A DNA stretch of 64,000 nucleotides from Sulfoacidibacillus thermotolerans (GCF_003144315.1 NZ_MPDK01000006.1:1-64000), one strand, 5' to 3'. Positions 1 to 11,996 are shown, counted from the first letter of the stretch. Notes: a model not told the origin generated them from the sequence alone. Program-made: numbers and translations.

Positions 1-77
1 ACGGTAGGTTTGTCGCCAACCCCCGTTCGGGACTTACACCCTAAAGATTCCGCCCATGCCGGGCGTACAATCGAAAC

Positions 78-107
78 GGGCGGATGCGACGATTGTCAAA
101 TCCGCCC
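78..107 (-). terminator. possible terminator after glpD
   Basis: An 8-bp inverted repeat (GGGCGGAT / ATCCGCCC) lies about 35 bases past the glpD stop. On the minus strand it is followed by GTTTCG, so the U-tract is poor. It is the only hairpin seen between glpD and the window edge. Confidence 0.4.
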
Positions 108-140
108 TTTCACATGCAAGAAACTGCGCATTTTCCTTTG

Positions 141-1799
141 CTACACCACTTCTGTGGCTTCACGAATATGCTGCTGTAGCTGATTGCGAAAATGTGCCAC
201 CTGCTCCTCCGACCATTCAAAAAAATGGGCCATATACTTCATAACTGGATCTTGCCACTGTTTGACCCATTGGATATTAAAATACATCGCCCCTGTGCGC
301 CGAATAAAGAAATCAGAGGGTGTGACCACCATCTCATAGAGCAGTCCGTATAAAAGCGCGCCAAATACTTCTGCTGGAAGTTGAAATTGTTGTGCCTCTT
401 CGCCCCGCTCTTGCAGAAGTTCATATATTTTCTCAATGTTTGTCCCATAGCGATGGACCAGTTTCTCAGCTTCACTAGCTGATACCCCTAGTTGTACACC
501 TCTTTGAACATTCCCTTGAATAAAGTCAGCGAAATGTTCGGACCCGCCAAAATCTCCTCCTGAAAGAGAGATTTTATCTGTATTGCAAGCCTTAAACTGC
601 ACGGTTTTATCAATAAGCGCCTTTTCTACAATCCTCGTGACCACTTTCTCCGCCATTTTGCGATATCCAGTCAATTTTCCACCCGCAATTGTAATCAACC
701 CACTTTGTGAAACAAAGATCTCATCTTTTCGAGAAATCTCCGAAGCCTTCTTCCCCTCTTCTTGAATCAAAGGTCGGATTCCTGCCCATAAACTTTCGAC
801 ATCTTTTGCGGTAAGCGCAACAGATGGAAACACGGAATTGACACAAGAAAGCAGATACGCACGATCTTCTTGGGTCACTCTCGGTGCCAACAAATCTCCT
901 TCATAGTCCGTATCTGTCGTTCCAATGTACGTTTTTCCGTCCCGGGGAATCGCAAAAATCATGCGACCATCAGGAACGTCAAAATATACTGGTTTTTTCA
1001 GGGGAAAACGTTGGCCATCAACGACAAGATGAACTCCTTTTGTCAGATGAAGGGTTTTGCCAAATTTAGAATGATCCCAGTCGCGCAATCGATCGACCCA
1101 TGGTCCTGTCGCATTAATTACATACTGCGCTCGCAGGGAAAAAGTTGTACCCGTAAGCAAATCGTTAACTTTTGCCCCAGCAATCTGATTGTTTTCATAA
1201 ATCCACGCATCTGCTTGAGTATAATTTAGCGCATAAGCTCCACGTTCTACCGCTGCCTTTACAATCTCCAAGGTAAGCCGCGCATCATCTGTTCGATACT
1301 CCACATAGTATCCTGCTCCTCTTAGACCTTCTTGACGCAATAAAGGTTCGAGTTCCATCACTTCAGATATAGACAGCATCTTACGACGTTCGCTCGACTT
1401 GACACCTGCTAGTCGGTCATAAAGGGAAAGGCCAAGTGAACTGGTAAGTCTTCCAAAACTTCCATCACGGTAAATAGGTAGAAGCATCCAAAGAGGAGTA
1501 GTTACATGAGGCGCATTTTCATATACAATCGCTCTTTCCCGGCCAACTTCCGCGACCAAGGCGACCGCCCCCTGTTTCAAATATCGCAATCCCCCATGAA
1601 CGAGTTTTGTTGAACGACTCGACGTCCCTGCTGCAAAGTCCTGCATTTCAACAAGTGCCGCTGTCATTCCCCGCGCTTTGGCATCAAGTAAAATCCCCGC
1701 TCCCGTTACACCTCCCCCAACAATCAGGAGATCCAACTTCTCTTTTTGCAACTGCTCAATCCATGAATTTCGCTGCCTCATAGAGAACTGTACCGCCAT
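141..1799 (-). CDS. glpD: aerobic glycerol-3-phosphate dehydrogenase
   Basis: The 552-residue product oxidises glycerol-3-phosphate to dihydroxyacetone phosphate with FAD and passes electrons to the quinone pool at the membrane. The N-terminal dinucleotide-binding loop G28-G-G-V-T-G33 is clear, followed by the family's conserved stretch with TSSRSTKLVHGGLRYL and a C-terminal helical domain. Length matches Bacillus GlpD. The ATG is preceded by AAGGAGTG. It follows glpK by about 107 bases, with an inverted repeat in the gap. glpK and glpD together form the usual glycerol catabolic pair; no glpF facilitator is seen. Confidence 0.95.
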   Translation of the reverse strand: MAVQFSMRQRNSWIEQLQKEKLDLLIVGGGVTGAGILLDAKARGMTAALVEMQDFAAGTSSRSTKLVHGGLRYLKQGAVALVAEVGRERAIVYENAPHVTTPLWMLLPIYRDGSFGRLTSSLGLSLYDRLAGVKSSERRKMLSISEVMELEPLLRQEGLRGAGYYVEYRTDDARLTLEIVKAAVERGAYALNYTQADAWIYENNQIAGAKVNDLLTGTTFSLRAQYVINATGPWVDRLRDWDHSKFGKTLHLTKGVHLVVDGQRFPLKKPVYFDVPDGRMIFAIPRDGKTYIGTTDTDYEGDLLAPRVTQEDRAYLLSCVNSVFPSVALTAKDVESLWAGIRPLIQEEGKKASEISRKDEIFVSQSGLITIAGGKLTGYRKMAEKVVTRIVEKALIDKTVQFKACNTDKISLSGGDFGGSEHFADFIQGNVQRGVQLGVSASEAEKLVHRYGTNIEKIYELLQERGEEAQQFQLPAEVFGALLYGLLYEMVVTPSDFFIRRTGAMYFNIQWVKQWQDPVMKYMAHFFEWSEEQVAHFRNQLQQHIREATEVV

Positions 1800-1821
1800 T
1801 TAATTCACTCCTTCACATAAA

Positions 1822-1860
1822 AACCACAAGCCCATTCCCAAACGAGGAAGACTTGTGGTT
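1822..1860 (-). promoter_or_regulatory. inverted repeat in the glpK-glpD gap
   Basis: A perfect 9-bp stem (AACCACAAG at 1822-1830, CTTGTGGTT at 1852-1860) lies just upstream of the glpD ribosome-binding site. The tail read toward glpD is TTTATG, a weak U-run. In Bacillus subtilis a leader terminator before glpD is controlled by the antiterminator GlpP. This hairpin sits in the corresponding place, but that role is inferred. It could also be a simple processing or attenuation hairpin. Confidence 0.45.
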
Positions 1861-1906
1861 GCTTGCACTTTCTATCTCGCAACACGCATAAAATGATACC
1901 CATCGC

Positions 1907-4160
<2,254 letters not shown>

Positions 4161-4164
<4 letters not shown>

Positions 4165-5072
4165 ACGAAGGTACCTTCCGTTTCTGTAGTTAAGCGCATA
4201 AATGCCTCCTCAAGTCCTCCACCCGTCACTTGAATATCGCTTATTTCCCATTGTTCCATAATCAATGTGCGCAAAAGCCCATCTGAATTATTTGTACGAA
4301 TTGTGACCTGTCTGCCTGCCGTCTTGATTTCAATCACATCAGGAAGTTTAGTGAGTTTTTGAAGATCGAGATGCACACCAGCAACGAATGAAATCTGTCG
4401 TCCAGCAAACTGCATCTTAATACTTTCTGGAGCTGCATCAGCGATGATTCTCCCCTTATTCATGACGATCACTCGGTCAGCGACCAAATCCGCTTCTTGT
4501 AAATCGTGTGTTGTGAGCAGTAACGTTTTCCCCGACGCGATAAATCGGCGCAACTCATCCCAAAAGTGGCGCCTTGCCGTAACATCCATCCCCACAGTAG
4601 GCTCGTCCAAAAACAGCACCTCTGGATTTCCTGCAAGCGCTAAGGCGAACTGTAAGCGGCGCATTTTACCACCCGAAAGCCGGTTAGCCATAACGCGGGC
4701 ATCCTCTTCAAGTCCAGCAGCAGTAAGCAAGCGATCGATTGCTAAAGGCTTCTTATAAAATCCGCGAAAAAGCTGAATCGTCTCGACAACCGTCAACCGA
4801 TCAGGCACACTCACACCTTGGAGCATGACGCCAATGTGTGCATGTTGTTCGGAAGCAAGAGGATCACCCCCAAACAATGTCACTACTCCACGCGTCGGAC
4901 GAATAAGACCTAGCATCATTGCAATACTGGTCGTTTTCCCAGCCCCATTTGGTCCTAGTAATGCAACGGCACTTCCCTTTGCAATCTTCATTGTCACGTC
5001 GCGCACTGCCGTTTTTTGACCAAACTGTTTTGTAACGTCCTTCATTTCAACTATCGCCTCAATAGGATCCAC
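4161..5072 (-). CDS. ABC transporter ATP-binding protein
   Basis: The 303-residue ATPase drives the adjacent ABC-2 permease. It shows Walker A (G40-PNGAGKTT), a Q-loop at Q85, the signature LSGGK at 132-136, Walker B ending in DEP (about 156-158), and a C-terminal extension of about 90 residues typical of drug-export ABC subunits (CcmA/DrrA type). The start is uncertain. The GTG at 5072 lies too near the GAAGGGA stretch, whereas an ATG at 5045 (MKDVTKQFG) has GAGG upstream and matches usual family starts. The substrate is unknown. Confidence 0.9.
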
Positions 5073-5162
5073 TTCCCTTCACTAACTGTGAATTACTCTG
5101 TAAAAAGGCGCTCCCTTGATAATTTTCATCCCTTTCCCATTCTACCAAAGGAAGGCTTGTCG

Positions 5163-5176
5163 TGTCAGCGCTGACA
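5163..5176. promoter_or_regulatory. 14-bp perfect palindrome upstream of the ABC exporter
   Basis: TGTCAGCGCTGACA is a perfect palindrome about 90 bases upstream of the ABC ATPase start and downstream of the yjcZ-like gene. Its position fits an operator for the exporter operon, bound by a dimeric repressor. No regulator gene lies beside it, and the match to any named regulator's consensus is not clear. Confidence 0.35.
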
Positions 5177-5217
5177 ATCCCCATTCGCAAACCCACAAAT
5201 TCTTCATAACCAAACAG

Positions 5218-5254
5218 CACAAAAGCGTTCCGCCGCAACGGTGACGCCTTTGTG
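5218..5254 (-). terminator. hairpin after the yjcZ-like gene
   Basis: An 11-base arm (CACAAAAGCGT at 5218-5228) pairs with ACGCCTTTGTG (5244-5254) with one G-U pair. It begins 23 bases after the yjcZ-like stop on the minus strand and is followed by CTGTTTGG. It is probably that gene's terminator, though the U-run is broken. Confidence 0.45.
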
Positions 5255-5276
5255 CCACAGGTTGGTTACAGGAAAT

Positions 5277-5411
5277 TTAATATGCGACTGCAGAAGCAGA
5301 AGCTGCTGGTGCAGAGCCATAACCATACCCAGGAACAAGTAAGAAGAATAAGACGAAAATGATCAAGAACACAACAGCCCAACGTGTGTAACCCCCAAAG
5401 ACTCCGTACAT
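5277..5411 (-). CDS. YjcZ-like small hydrophobic sporulation-type protein
   Basis: This 44-residue protein has the start MYGVFGGYTRWAVVF, one hydrophobic helix (about residues 11-27), then a GYGYGS motif and an Ala/Ser-rich tail. This is the layout of the YjcZ family of mini-proteins found in spore formers. The ATG is preceded by a perfect AGGAGG with eight-base spacing, which settles the start. YjcZ proteins are linked with sporulation, but their exact role is not known. It stands alone between two hairpin or palindrome elements. Confidence 0.8.
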   Translation of the reverse strand: MYGVFGGYTRWAVVFLIIFVLFFLLVPGYGYGSAPAASASAVAY

Positions 5412-5668
5412 CTCTATGACCTCCTCTCTCTTCGTCGTACATTTTTAATACATGCAGTGAACGAGAAGAAGGTATGGATAGATGCCTTATCTTTTCAAGA
5501 AAAAGTACACGTGGAGATTCCGCTTATTATCAAATCCTTTATGAAATTTTCTACCGCATAAAAAAGTTATATTGCATGTGTTATTTGCCTAAAATGGAAC
5601 GAATGAATGCAAAAGATAGAGAACTGTAAACCAACTTTTGCATGATATGCTGAATAAGGAGATAGCAC

Positions 5669-5839
5669 ATGGAGAAAAAAGATCACCAAAAACCGAAAAA
5701 TCAAGAACTAGACCGCCTCGCCCCTGGGCTCGATGGAGTAGAAGGACTTGAAGAGGAGGCCAGTTCAGAGGAAATTGCAAAAGGTGATTCAACAACTGTA
5801 ACTAAACTTGTATGGGATGAATACGAACCGAGCGAATGA
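5669..5839 (+). CDS. small acidic hypothetical protein
   Basis: A 56-residue reading frame with a good AAGGAGA site seven bases before the ATG. The product is hydrophilic and acidic: a lysine-rich start (MEKKDHQKPK), a Glu-rich middle (GLEEEASSEE) and the end VWDEYEPSE. No domain is recognised and there is no membrane segment. Its stop codon overlaps the ATG of the permease remnant that follows (ATGA), perhaps produced by the deletion that truncated that gene. Function unknown. Confidence 0.5.
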   Translation: MEKKDHQKPKNQELDRLAPGLDGVEGLEEEASSEEIAKGDSTTVTKLVWDEYEPSE

Positions 5840-6177
5840 ACGGGCAGGGGCCAGTCCCCTTCCCAGCAGTTGCGATTGGAATTGGCTATATTCCGATATT
5901 TGTCTGCACTGTACGAGGACAAGTGTTAACAGAAAAAAACAAAGAATATATTGAATCAGCACGCATGATCGGTTGTCGTCCAATACGTTTAATGGTAAAG
6001 TACATTTTTCCTAATGTAATGATGCCATTGTTCGTGCAAGCCACCCTTGCAATTGCCAATGGAATTGTTACAGAAGCTTCACTCGGCTGTTTAGGATTAA
6101 GTGCCCAACCTCCCACACCGAGTTTCGGATCCATGTTACAGGTGGACCAAGGATATATTTCTCCAAATCCACTATAA
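5836..6177 (+). pseudogene. remnant of a DppC/OppC-type peptide ABC permease
   Basis: The 113-codon frame contains the cytoplasmic-loop signature of dipeptide/glutathione permeases: VRGQVLTEKNKEYIESARM, then a PNVMMPLFVQATLAIA membrane segment and LGLSAQPPTPSFGSML. The family is normally about 280-300 residues. Here the N-terminal half and the last membrane helix are missing, and the first ten residues (MNGQGPVPFP) look unrelated. No sister permease, ATPase or binding protein is present. It directly precedes ggt, so it is probably what remains of a peptide or glutathione importer that once accompanied that gene. Confidence 0.8.
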
Positions 6178-6191
6178 TTAAGGAGGATTTT

Positions 6192-7799
6192 ATGAATTTC
6201 AACATACACGAGTATCCGTATTCCTCAAAACGTTCTGTGGTGGTTGCAAAACGAGGGATGGTGGCAACTGGTCAACCACTAGCTGCACAAGCAGGTCTAG
6301 CGGTGCTTCGACGTGGCGGCAATGCAGTTGACGCTGCCATCGCCGCAGCGGCCTGCCTCACAGTAGTCGAACCCACAGCAAACGGCATTGGAAGTGACTT
6401 GTTCGCAATCGTCCACTCAGCAGGTAAACTGTATGGATTAAATGCGAGTGGTCCAGCTCCTGCAGGATTGACTGCAGAAAAAGTGAGGCAAGCTGGTCAC
6501 CTTGAAATGCCGCGATTTGGTGTATTCCCTGTCACTGTACCTGGGACACCACTTGGCTTAGCAACACTTTCTCAACGTTTCGGGAAATTACCGCTTTCAG
6601 ATGTCATGGCAGATGCGATTTTTTATGCAGAACACGGATTTCCTCTTTCGCCCGTTCTTGCGCAGATGTGGAGTCATGCATTTTCAACCTATAAGACTCA
6701 TTTGCAAGGTGCAGAATTTGCGGAATGGTTTCGTACGTTTGCCCCTTTAGGAAGAGCACCACAAGCTGGTGAAGTCTGGAAATCCCCCAATCACGCTCGA
6801 ACATTACAAGCAATCGCAGAGACGAACGCTCGAGCTTTTTACGAAGGAGATTTGGCGGAACGCATCGAAGATTTTTTTCACAAACATCATGGATATCTAA
6901 CTGGTGACGATCTTGCAACGTATCAACCAGAGTGGGTCGAACCCATCCATGTGTCATATCGCGGATATGAGGTGTGGGAACTCCCTCCAAATGGTCAAGG
7001 CCTGATCGCCTTACTCGCGCTGAACCTCCTACGAACCGACGAGTTTCCTACAAAAGAGTCGATAACTACATATCATCATCAGATTGAAGCGATGAAGCTA
7101 GCTTTTGCTGATGGATTTGCCTATATTACTGATCCGCGACACATGTCGGCAGACATTTCAGAACTATTGTCCTTAACATATGCGCACCTACGCCGGAAAG
7201 AAATCGCGGAATATGCACGTGAACCTGTTGCTGGGTCCCCTGTAAAAGGAGGAACTGTATATCTCGCCACGGCAGATGAAGAAGGGATGATGGTCTCCCT
7301 CATTCAGAGTAACTATATGGGATTTGGATCAGGAATCGTCATTCCAGGTACCGGAATTAGCATGCAGAATCGAGGGCACTTATTTTCTTTAGACTCACAA
7401 CACGTAAATTTCTTACAACCAGGAAAGCGTACGTTTCATACGATTATTCCCGGGTTCCTCACACAAAATGGACGCGCCATAGGACCTTTTGGCATTATGG
7501 GCGGCTACATGCAACCACAGGGCCACCTGCAAGTCATCATGAATTTACTGCAGTTTCAGATGAATCCACAAGCTGCATTAGACGCACCGCGTTGGCAGTG
7601 GATCAAAAGCAAGACCATCGAGGTAGAGCGGTCCGTTCCCGAAACCGTTATACAAGGGTTACAAGCGCGTGGACACGATGTACGGATCGCGACCTCCTCC
7701 ACCTCATTTGGACGCGGTGAGATGATTTTACGCGATGAGCATGGTGTGCTGTTTGGAGCCACGGAACCCCGCACTGATGGTTCGATTGCTTCCTTTTGA
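6192..7799 (+). CDS. ggt: gamma-glutamyltransferase family protein
   Basis: The 535-residue Ntn-hydrolase splits or transfers gamma-glutamyl groups (glutathione, poly-gamma-glutamate fragments). It matures by autocleavage, and the likely nucleophile is T355 in the GGTVYLATAD segment, heading the small subunit. The large subunit carries the family start RGGNAVDAAIAAAACLTVVEP. No clear signal peptide is seen, unlike secreted GGTs, so it resembles the cytoplasmic YwrD branch. The ATG follows a strong AAGGAGG. The gene is intact although its neighbours on both sides are decayed. Confidence 0.9.
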   Translation: MNFNIHEYPYSSKRSVVVAKRGMVATGQPLAAQAGLAVLRRGGNAVDAAIAAAACLTVVEPTANGIGSDLFAIVHSAGKLYGLNASGPAPAGLTAEKVRQAGHLEMPRFGVFPVTVPGTPLGLATLSQRFGKLPLSDVMADAIFYAEHGFPLSPVLAQMWSHAFSTYKTHLQGAEFAEWFRTFAPLGRAPQAGEVWKSPNHARTLQAIAETNARAFYEGDLAERIEDFFHKHHGYLTGDDLATYQPEWVEPIHVSYRGYEVWELPPNGQGLIALLALNLLRTDEFPTKESITTYHHQIEAMKLAFADGFAYITDPRHMSADISELLSLTYAHLRRKEIAEYAREPVAGSPVKGGTVYLATADEEGMMVSLIQSNYMGFGSGIVIPGTGISMQNRGHLFSLDSQHVNFLQPGKRTFHTIIPGFLTQNGRAIGPFGIMGGYMQPQGHLQVIMNLLQFQMNPQAALDAPRWQWIKSKTIEVERSVPETVIQGLQARGHDVRIATSSTSFGRGEMILRDEHGVLFGATEPRTDGSIASF

Positions 7800-7888
7800 C
7801 CTATGCATCAATATCTCTCACTGAAACTTCAAGCGCTTTACGAAAATGATCAATTCATATTCATTTAACAAGTCATAACATCAATCGG

Positions 7889-9252
7889 TTAGTAACGCTT
7901 AAATTGTACACTGATCTCTGTACCTTTATCTACGGTGCTTGAAACTGTTAGCGATCCCTTATATAAATCCACCATCTCCTTCGCGATAGCCAAACCTAAA
8001 CCTGCCCCCTTTTTACGATCACGCGAGGAATCTACGCGATAAAACCGCTCAAAAATGTGGGGTAAGTTTTCTTTTGGAATGCCATTTCCTTCATCTTGTA
8101 CAGTAATAATGACTGAAGTTGTAGTTACCCTCAGTTTAATAAAAATCCTATCTTCCTTTGTTGTATGTTTAACCGCATTGTCAAGAAAAATCATAAGCAA
8201 TTGCTGTAAATGTTCCGCATGCATGGCAATGGACGCTTTCTGTTCACACCCAACTGAAATAATAGGATGTTGATATGCCACTTCGATATTAGAAATTACA
8301 TCTTGTATAACTTCGCCAATCTCAATAATAGGCGCTGGAACCGTAAGAGTCTGTAAACTAGCCAATTGAAGCAAATCGTTTGTCAGATGTCGCAACCGGG
8401 AGGATTCTTTCTTTATCGCTAATAAAGCGCGCTCCATGACTGCTTGATCACTCTTTCCCCAACGATCAAGCAGGTTTACATACCCCTCAATCACAGTAAG
8501 AGGAGAGCGTAATTCATGCGATGCATCTTCAATGAACTGATTTTGCCTTTCCATCGTAAATTCGATTCGCTCCAGCATCTTATTAAAAGATTCAGTGAGC
8601 TCGGCAATCTCCTTCGTGTTGTGCAATTCAGGTAAGCGATAAGAAAGTCGATTCGGATCCACTTTACGAATCGATTGAATAATACGATCGAGCGGCCCAA
8701 GAGCTGTCCATGCCACCGCATATCCACTAATACCTGCTAGCGCAATTGCACCAAAGGAACTGAGAAGTAAAATTTGAATGAGTGTATTAATATAGGCGAA
8801 AACCGTATCAACTGAAGAGTACAGAATGACCCAACCTAGTAGCCTCTTCCCTTCACTGACGCTCGGATAAACCGTGCGAATATAGCTGTGGCCCTGAATG
8901 GAAATGATGCTCGCCCCTTCGCGTAAAGGACCTACCTGCAAACCAAAATTTATTGATTGCGGAATAGTAAGTGAGGTGATTCTAATCCCTTGACGATTGA
9001 TCAATTCTACACCTTGATCCTTTGCCAAATATGCTTGTAGCCACCGAAAGTTTTGCTCACCTTTGCCTTCCTGTATATTATTTGAATAGGCTGCTGCAAT
9101 TTGTTTTGCTTGGGTCAGAATGGATAATCGTTCACGAGCAATCAGCCAATTGGACAAAAAAAGTACACAAAGATCGTGAACAATAACAAAATTGCCGACA
9201 AAGAAAGAATGGACAGAAATGAGATTTTTGCCTTGAATGTCCGTTGTCTCAT
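7889..9252 (-). pseudogene. sensor histidine kinase with an N-terminal frameshift
   Basis: The reading frame from 9157 down encodes a sensor domain, a membrane helix, HAMP, HisKA (ASHELRSPLTVIEGY) and HATPase (QDEGNGIPKENLPHIFERFYR, KGAGLGLAI), but it lacks the first transmembrane helix and has no ATG. That helix is found in another frame: an ATG at 9252 starts MRQRTFKAKISFLSIL and overlaps the regulator stop as ATGA. The frames meet at a run of seven A at 9156-9162; one extra base there would join them. The gene is therefore frameshifted, or read through by slippage. It is a paralogue of the intact kinase at 43760-45148. Confidence 0.8.
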
Positions 9253-9926
9253 ACGTCTTTTACGATATATCCCATACCACGAACTGTTTGAATGAAGGAA
9301 GGTGAGTCACCATGGTCAATTTTTGAGCGGAGATAGCGAATATAGACATCAACTATATTCGTATCTCCAACAAAATCATATCCCCAGACGTGTCGAACAA
9401 TCAGATCGCGCGATAGCACATGGTTTTTATTTTCTAGCAAGTATTGTAGTAACGCAAATTCTTTCGCTGTCAAATTAATTGGTTGTTGTCCCCGCATTAC
9501 TTCCCTTGTTGTTAAAGACAACTCCAGGTCTCCTACTGTCAATGTTGCCTCTTTAACTTCTCCATAGGCAGCACGCCGAATCAATCGACGAATACGCGCC
9601 AATAACTCTTCAATTGCAAAAGGCTTGACTACATAATCGTCCGCCCCATAATAACCCTGCGATGCGGTCTGGAATTGAGCCGCGGACAGTAATGATCAAA
9701 ATGGGAACCTGGCTCTCTGCGCGCAACCTTCTGCATAATTCAAACCCATTGATCCCAGGAAGCATCACATCAAGTAAAACGATATCCCATTCCTGCATAG
9801 TCGCCTGTTCTCGGTACGCCCATCTCCATTCACGGTGACAATGTACCCTTCATGTTCTAATTCAAGTTGCAAGAAACCAGCAATATCCTCATCGTCTTCA
9901 ATTAACAATAGCTTGTAGGGTTCCAT
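9249..9926 (-). pseudogene. OmpR-type response regulator with two frameshifts
   Basis: Three frames together make one OmpR/PhoB-type regulator. The segment from 9926 gives MEPYKLLLIEDDEDIAGFL (acidic pocket); 9798-9610 gives the phosphoacceptor region [19 protein letters not shown]; and 9602-9249 gives the complete winged helix ending FIQTVRGMGYIVKDV. The frame breaks fall near 9819-9821 (CCC run) and about 9646-9655. AGGAG lies before the ATG at 9926. With the kinase frameshift this makes three lesions in one operon, which argues for real decay. The winged-helix part could still be translated as a separate fragment. Confidence 0.8.
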
Positions 9927-10011
9927 CGAACCCATCTCCTGACAACCGTATCATACGATACGCATTACACTGATAACAACCCATCTTAGCCAAGAGGATT
10001 GTGTATACAGA

Positions 10012-10359
10012 TTATTCTTGTTGCCCAGAATCTAGTGTGTTGTTGTCAGTTCCACTCGTATTCTGACTCCCCGATTGCACTTGCAGATTCGGTCCAAGAT
10101 CGCCCGTTGTCGCGGAACGTTCCTTTGTTAATTGATTATTTTCTGTTTCCGGAAGCTCTGATGCAGTAGATTCATGATCTCCTCTCCCGTACTTAAGCTC
10201 ACTGCCAAATTGATATTGAACGTTCGGGCCTACATCATGCATAGAAGGCGCTGAAGAAACCGTTGGCTTTGTTGCTGCAAATACAGCCGAAGACCCAAGC
10301 ATTGCGATACCTCCAGTTAAAACCAATGCAGCTGTTGTTCCAAATAAATACTTTTTCAT
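10012..10359 (-). CDS. secreted hypothetical protein with an internal repeat
   Basis: The 115-residue product has a clear signal peptide (MKKYLFGTTAALVLTG..., cleavage expected after A28 in SAVFA-A). The mature part is hydrophilic, rich in Ser, Thr, Gln and Asn, and contains two copies of a short motif: DVGPNVQYQFGSE at 42-54 and DLGPNLQVQSGSQ at 87-99. No known domain is recognised. An AAAGGAGG site precedes the ATG. It lies just upstream of the broken two-component genes on the same strand, so it may once have been their target. Function unknown. Confidence 0.7.
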   Translation of the reverse strand: MKKYLFGTTAALVLTGGIAMLGSSAVFAATKPTVSSAPSMHDVGPNVQYQFGSELKYGRGDHESTASELPETENNQLTKERSATTGDLGPNLQVQSGSQNTSGTDNNTLDSGQQE

Positions 10360-10607
10360 ACGAAAACCTCCTTTGGTTGTATGCGTTCAATATAGCCTTC
10401 CATTCTGAGAAGGACTTTGGATGAGCATTAGAAAGTCGTCATATTCTCCTGTGAACGCTCTCACCAAAAGATTGATCTCCATTTTTACACATTAATTTTT
10501 TCTAATCTAATTTTCATGCACTCTTCATTCTATCCGCACTCTGATCTCAGTTAACTCTTTTATACTAACTATCATTTGCTGCACGTTACTTAGGAGGCTA
10601 AATGACG

Positions 10608-11996
10608 ATGTGCGGGATTGCAATTCTCGTATCAAAATCAAATTCTTTATCTACTAATGATGCACTGTTGACGCATATGCTTGATACAATGCAGCATCGA
10701 GGGCCTGATGATCGAGGAACTCTGATTCAAGCAGGCATTCAAATGGGAATGGTTCGCTTATCCATCGTCGATATATCTTCTGGAGCGCAGCCAATATACA
10801 ATGAAGACAATTCACTGGCCATCGTTTGCAATGGAGAAATCTACAATGCAAACTACTTACGCAATCATTTACTTGAAAAGGGACATATCTTTAAAACACA
10901 GTCAGATGTTGAAGTCATTCTTCATCTCTATGAAGATATGGGAGAGCAATGCGTATCACAGATTGAAGGTATTTTCGCATTTGCAATTTGGAATAGACAT
11001 AAAAATAAATTGTTTTTGGCCCATGATCGAGTTGGAGTAAAACCATTATATTACTCCGATTTAGGGACTCACTTTGCCTTTGCGTCTGAATTGCGGGCTT
11101 TGAGTTGGATATCGGAAATAGATACAAACATTCACCCAACCGCGTTTTCAGATTACCATACATTTCGCTATATCCCCGGGGAAAAAACGATATTTACCGG
11201 TATTCAACGACTGCTTCCGGGACATTTTGCTGAAGTTACCCGAGGAACGATCCATATTCATCGTTACTGGTCACCTCACCCTCACTCAATTCATTTAAAG
11301 AATGATAGAAATCCTGCTTATGAGCTGCAAAAATTAATGGATGCTTCCGTTAAAAGGCAATTATCTACAGAAGTTGATAGTGCAGTACTGTTAAGCGGCG
11401 GACTTGATTCAACTGGTCTACTTGCACTACGGAATCGCTATGTAAAAACAGATCAAGCAATAACCATTGCCTTTGAAGCGCCAAGCGATGAGACCCCACA
11501 AGTAGAATATTCAGAACTAACTCATGCCAAACAAGTTGCAGACCACTTTCATATCGAACATGCTGTGCAAGTTGTCAGTGCAGATGAGGCATTAGAAGCA
11601 CTCCCCCAAATTATTGCCGATCTGGACGAACCAATAGCAGATCCAACCTCAATCCCATTGTGGTTTGCCTCTCGTTTCGCACATTCTAAAAACATAAAAG
11701 TTGTCTATAGTGGGGAAGGGCTTGACGAATTATTTGCTGGTTATGAAGTCTACGGACATACGCGATGGCTTAACCAATTAGTTAAGCTACCCATATCATG
11801 GCGCCTATTTCTACGTGATCAGATCGCTCGTCACCATTTACGAGGAGCTGGCTTATTGCAGCGATCCCTCAGTCCTATTGAAGATTGGTATCAAGGGGTC
11901 GGAGGATTATTTACACCATCTGAATTACCCACGATCTTACGAGTACCTCCAGACCATCATGCCATCTCAGCTCTTAAGCCCCAAAATTGTATTTGA
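10608..11996 (+). pseudogene. asnB: asparagine synthase (glutamine-hydrolysing), 3'-truncated by an IS
   Basis: The frame encodes the glutaminase domain, with catalytic Cys2 directly after the ATG at 10608; an ATG six bases earlier would put the Cys at position 4. Then comes the synthetase domain with the pyrophosphate loop SGGLDST at 263-269 and VYSGEGLDELFAGYE. At 462 residues it lacks about 150-170 of the usual C-terminal residues, including the helices that complete the synthetase domain. The stop TGA at 11994-11996 is formed by the terminal bases of the IS3-family element. The missing 3' part is not elsewhere in the window. Probably inactive. Confidence 0.85.

Noticed and set aside
1-77. 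Stretch at the left edge of the window
   Set aside because: No complete gene, ribosome-binding site or RNA could be supported in the first 77 bases; it may be the end of something outside the window.
870-1229. Plus-strand reading frames inside glpD (and similar antisense frames in glpK, pyk, polA, dnaE, lysC and others)
   Set aside because: They lie opposite strongly conserved genes, lack ribosome-binding sites and have low-complexity or Cys/Arg-rich products; they are coding shadows.
7889-9926. Sequencing error as the sole reason for the broken two-component genes
   Set aside because: Not ruled out, but three lesions cluster in one operon whereas about 40 long core genes in the window are intact, so real decay is more likely.
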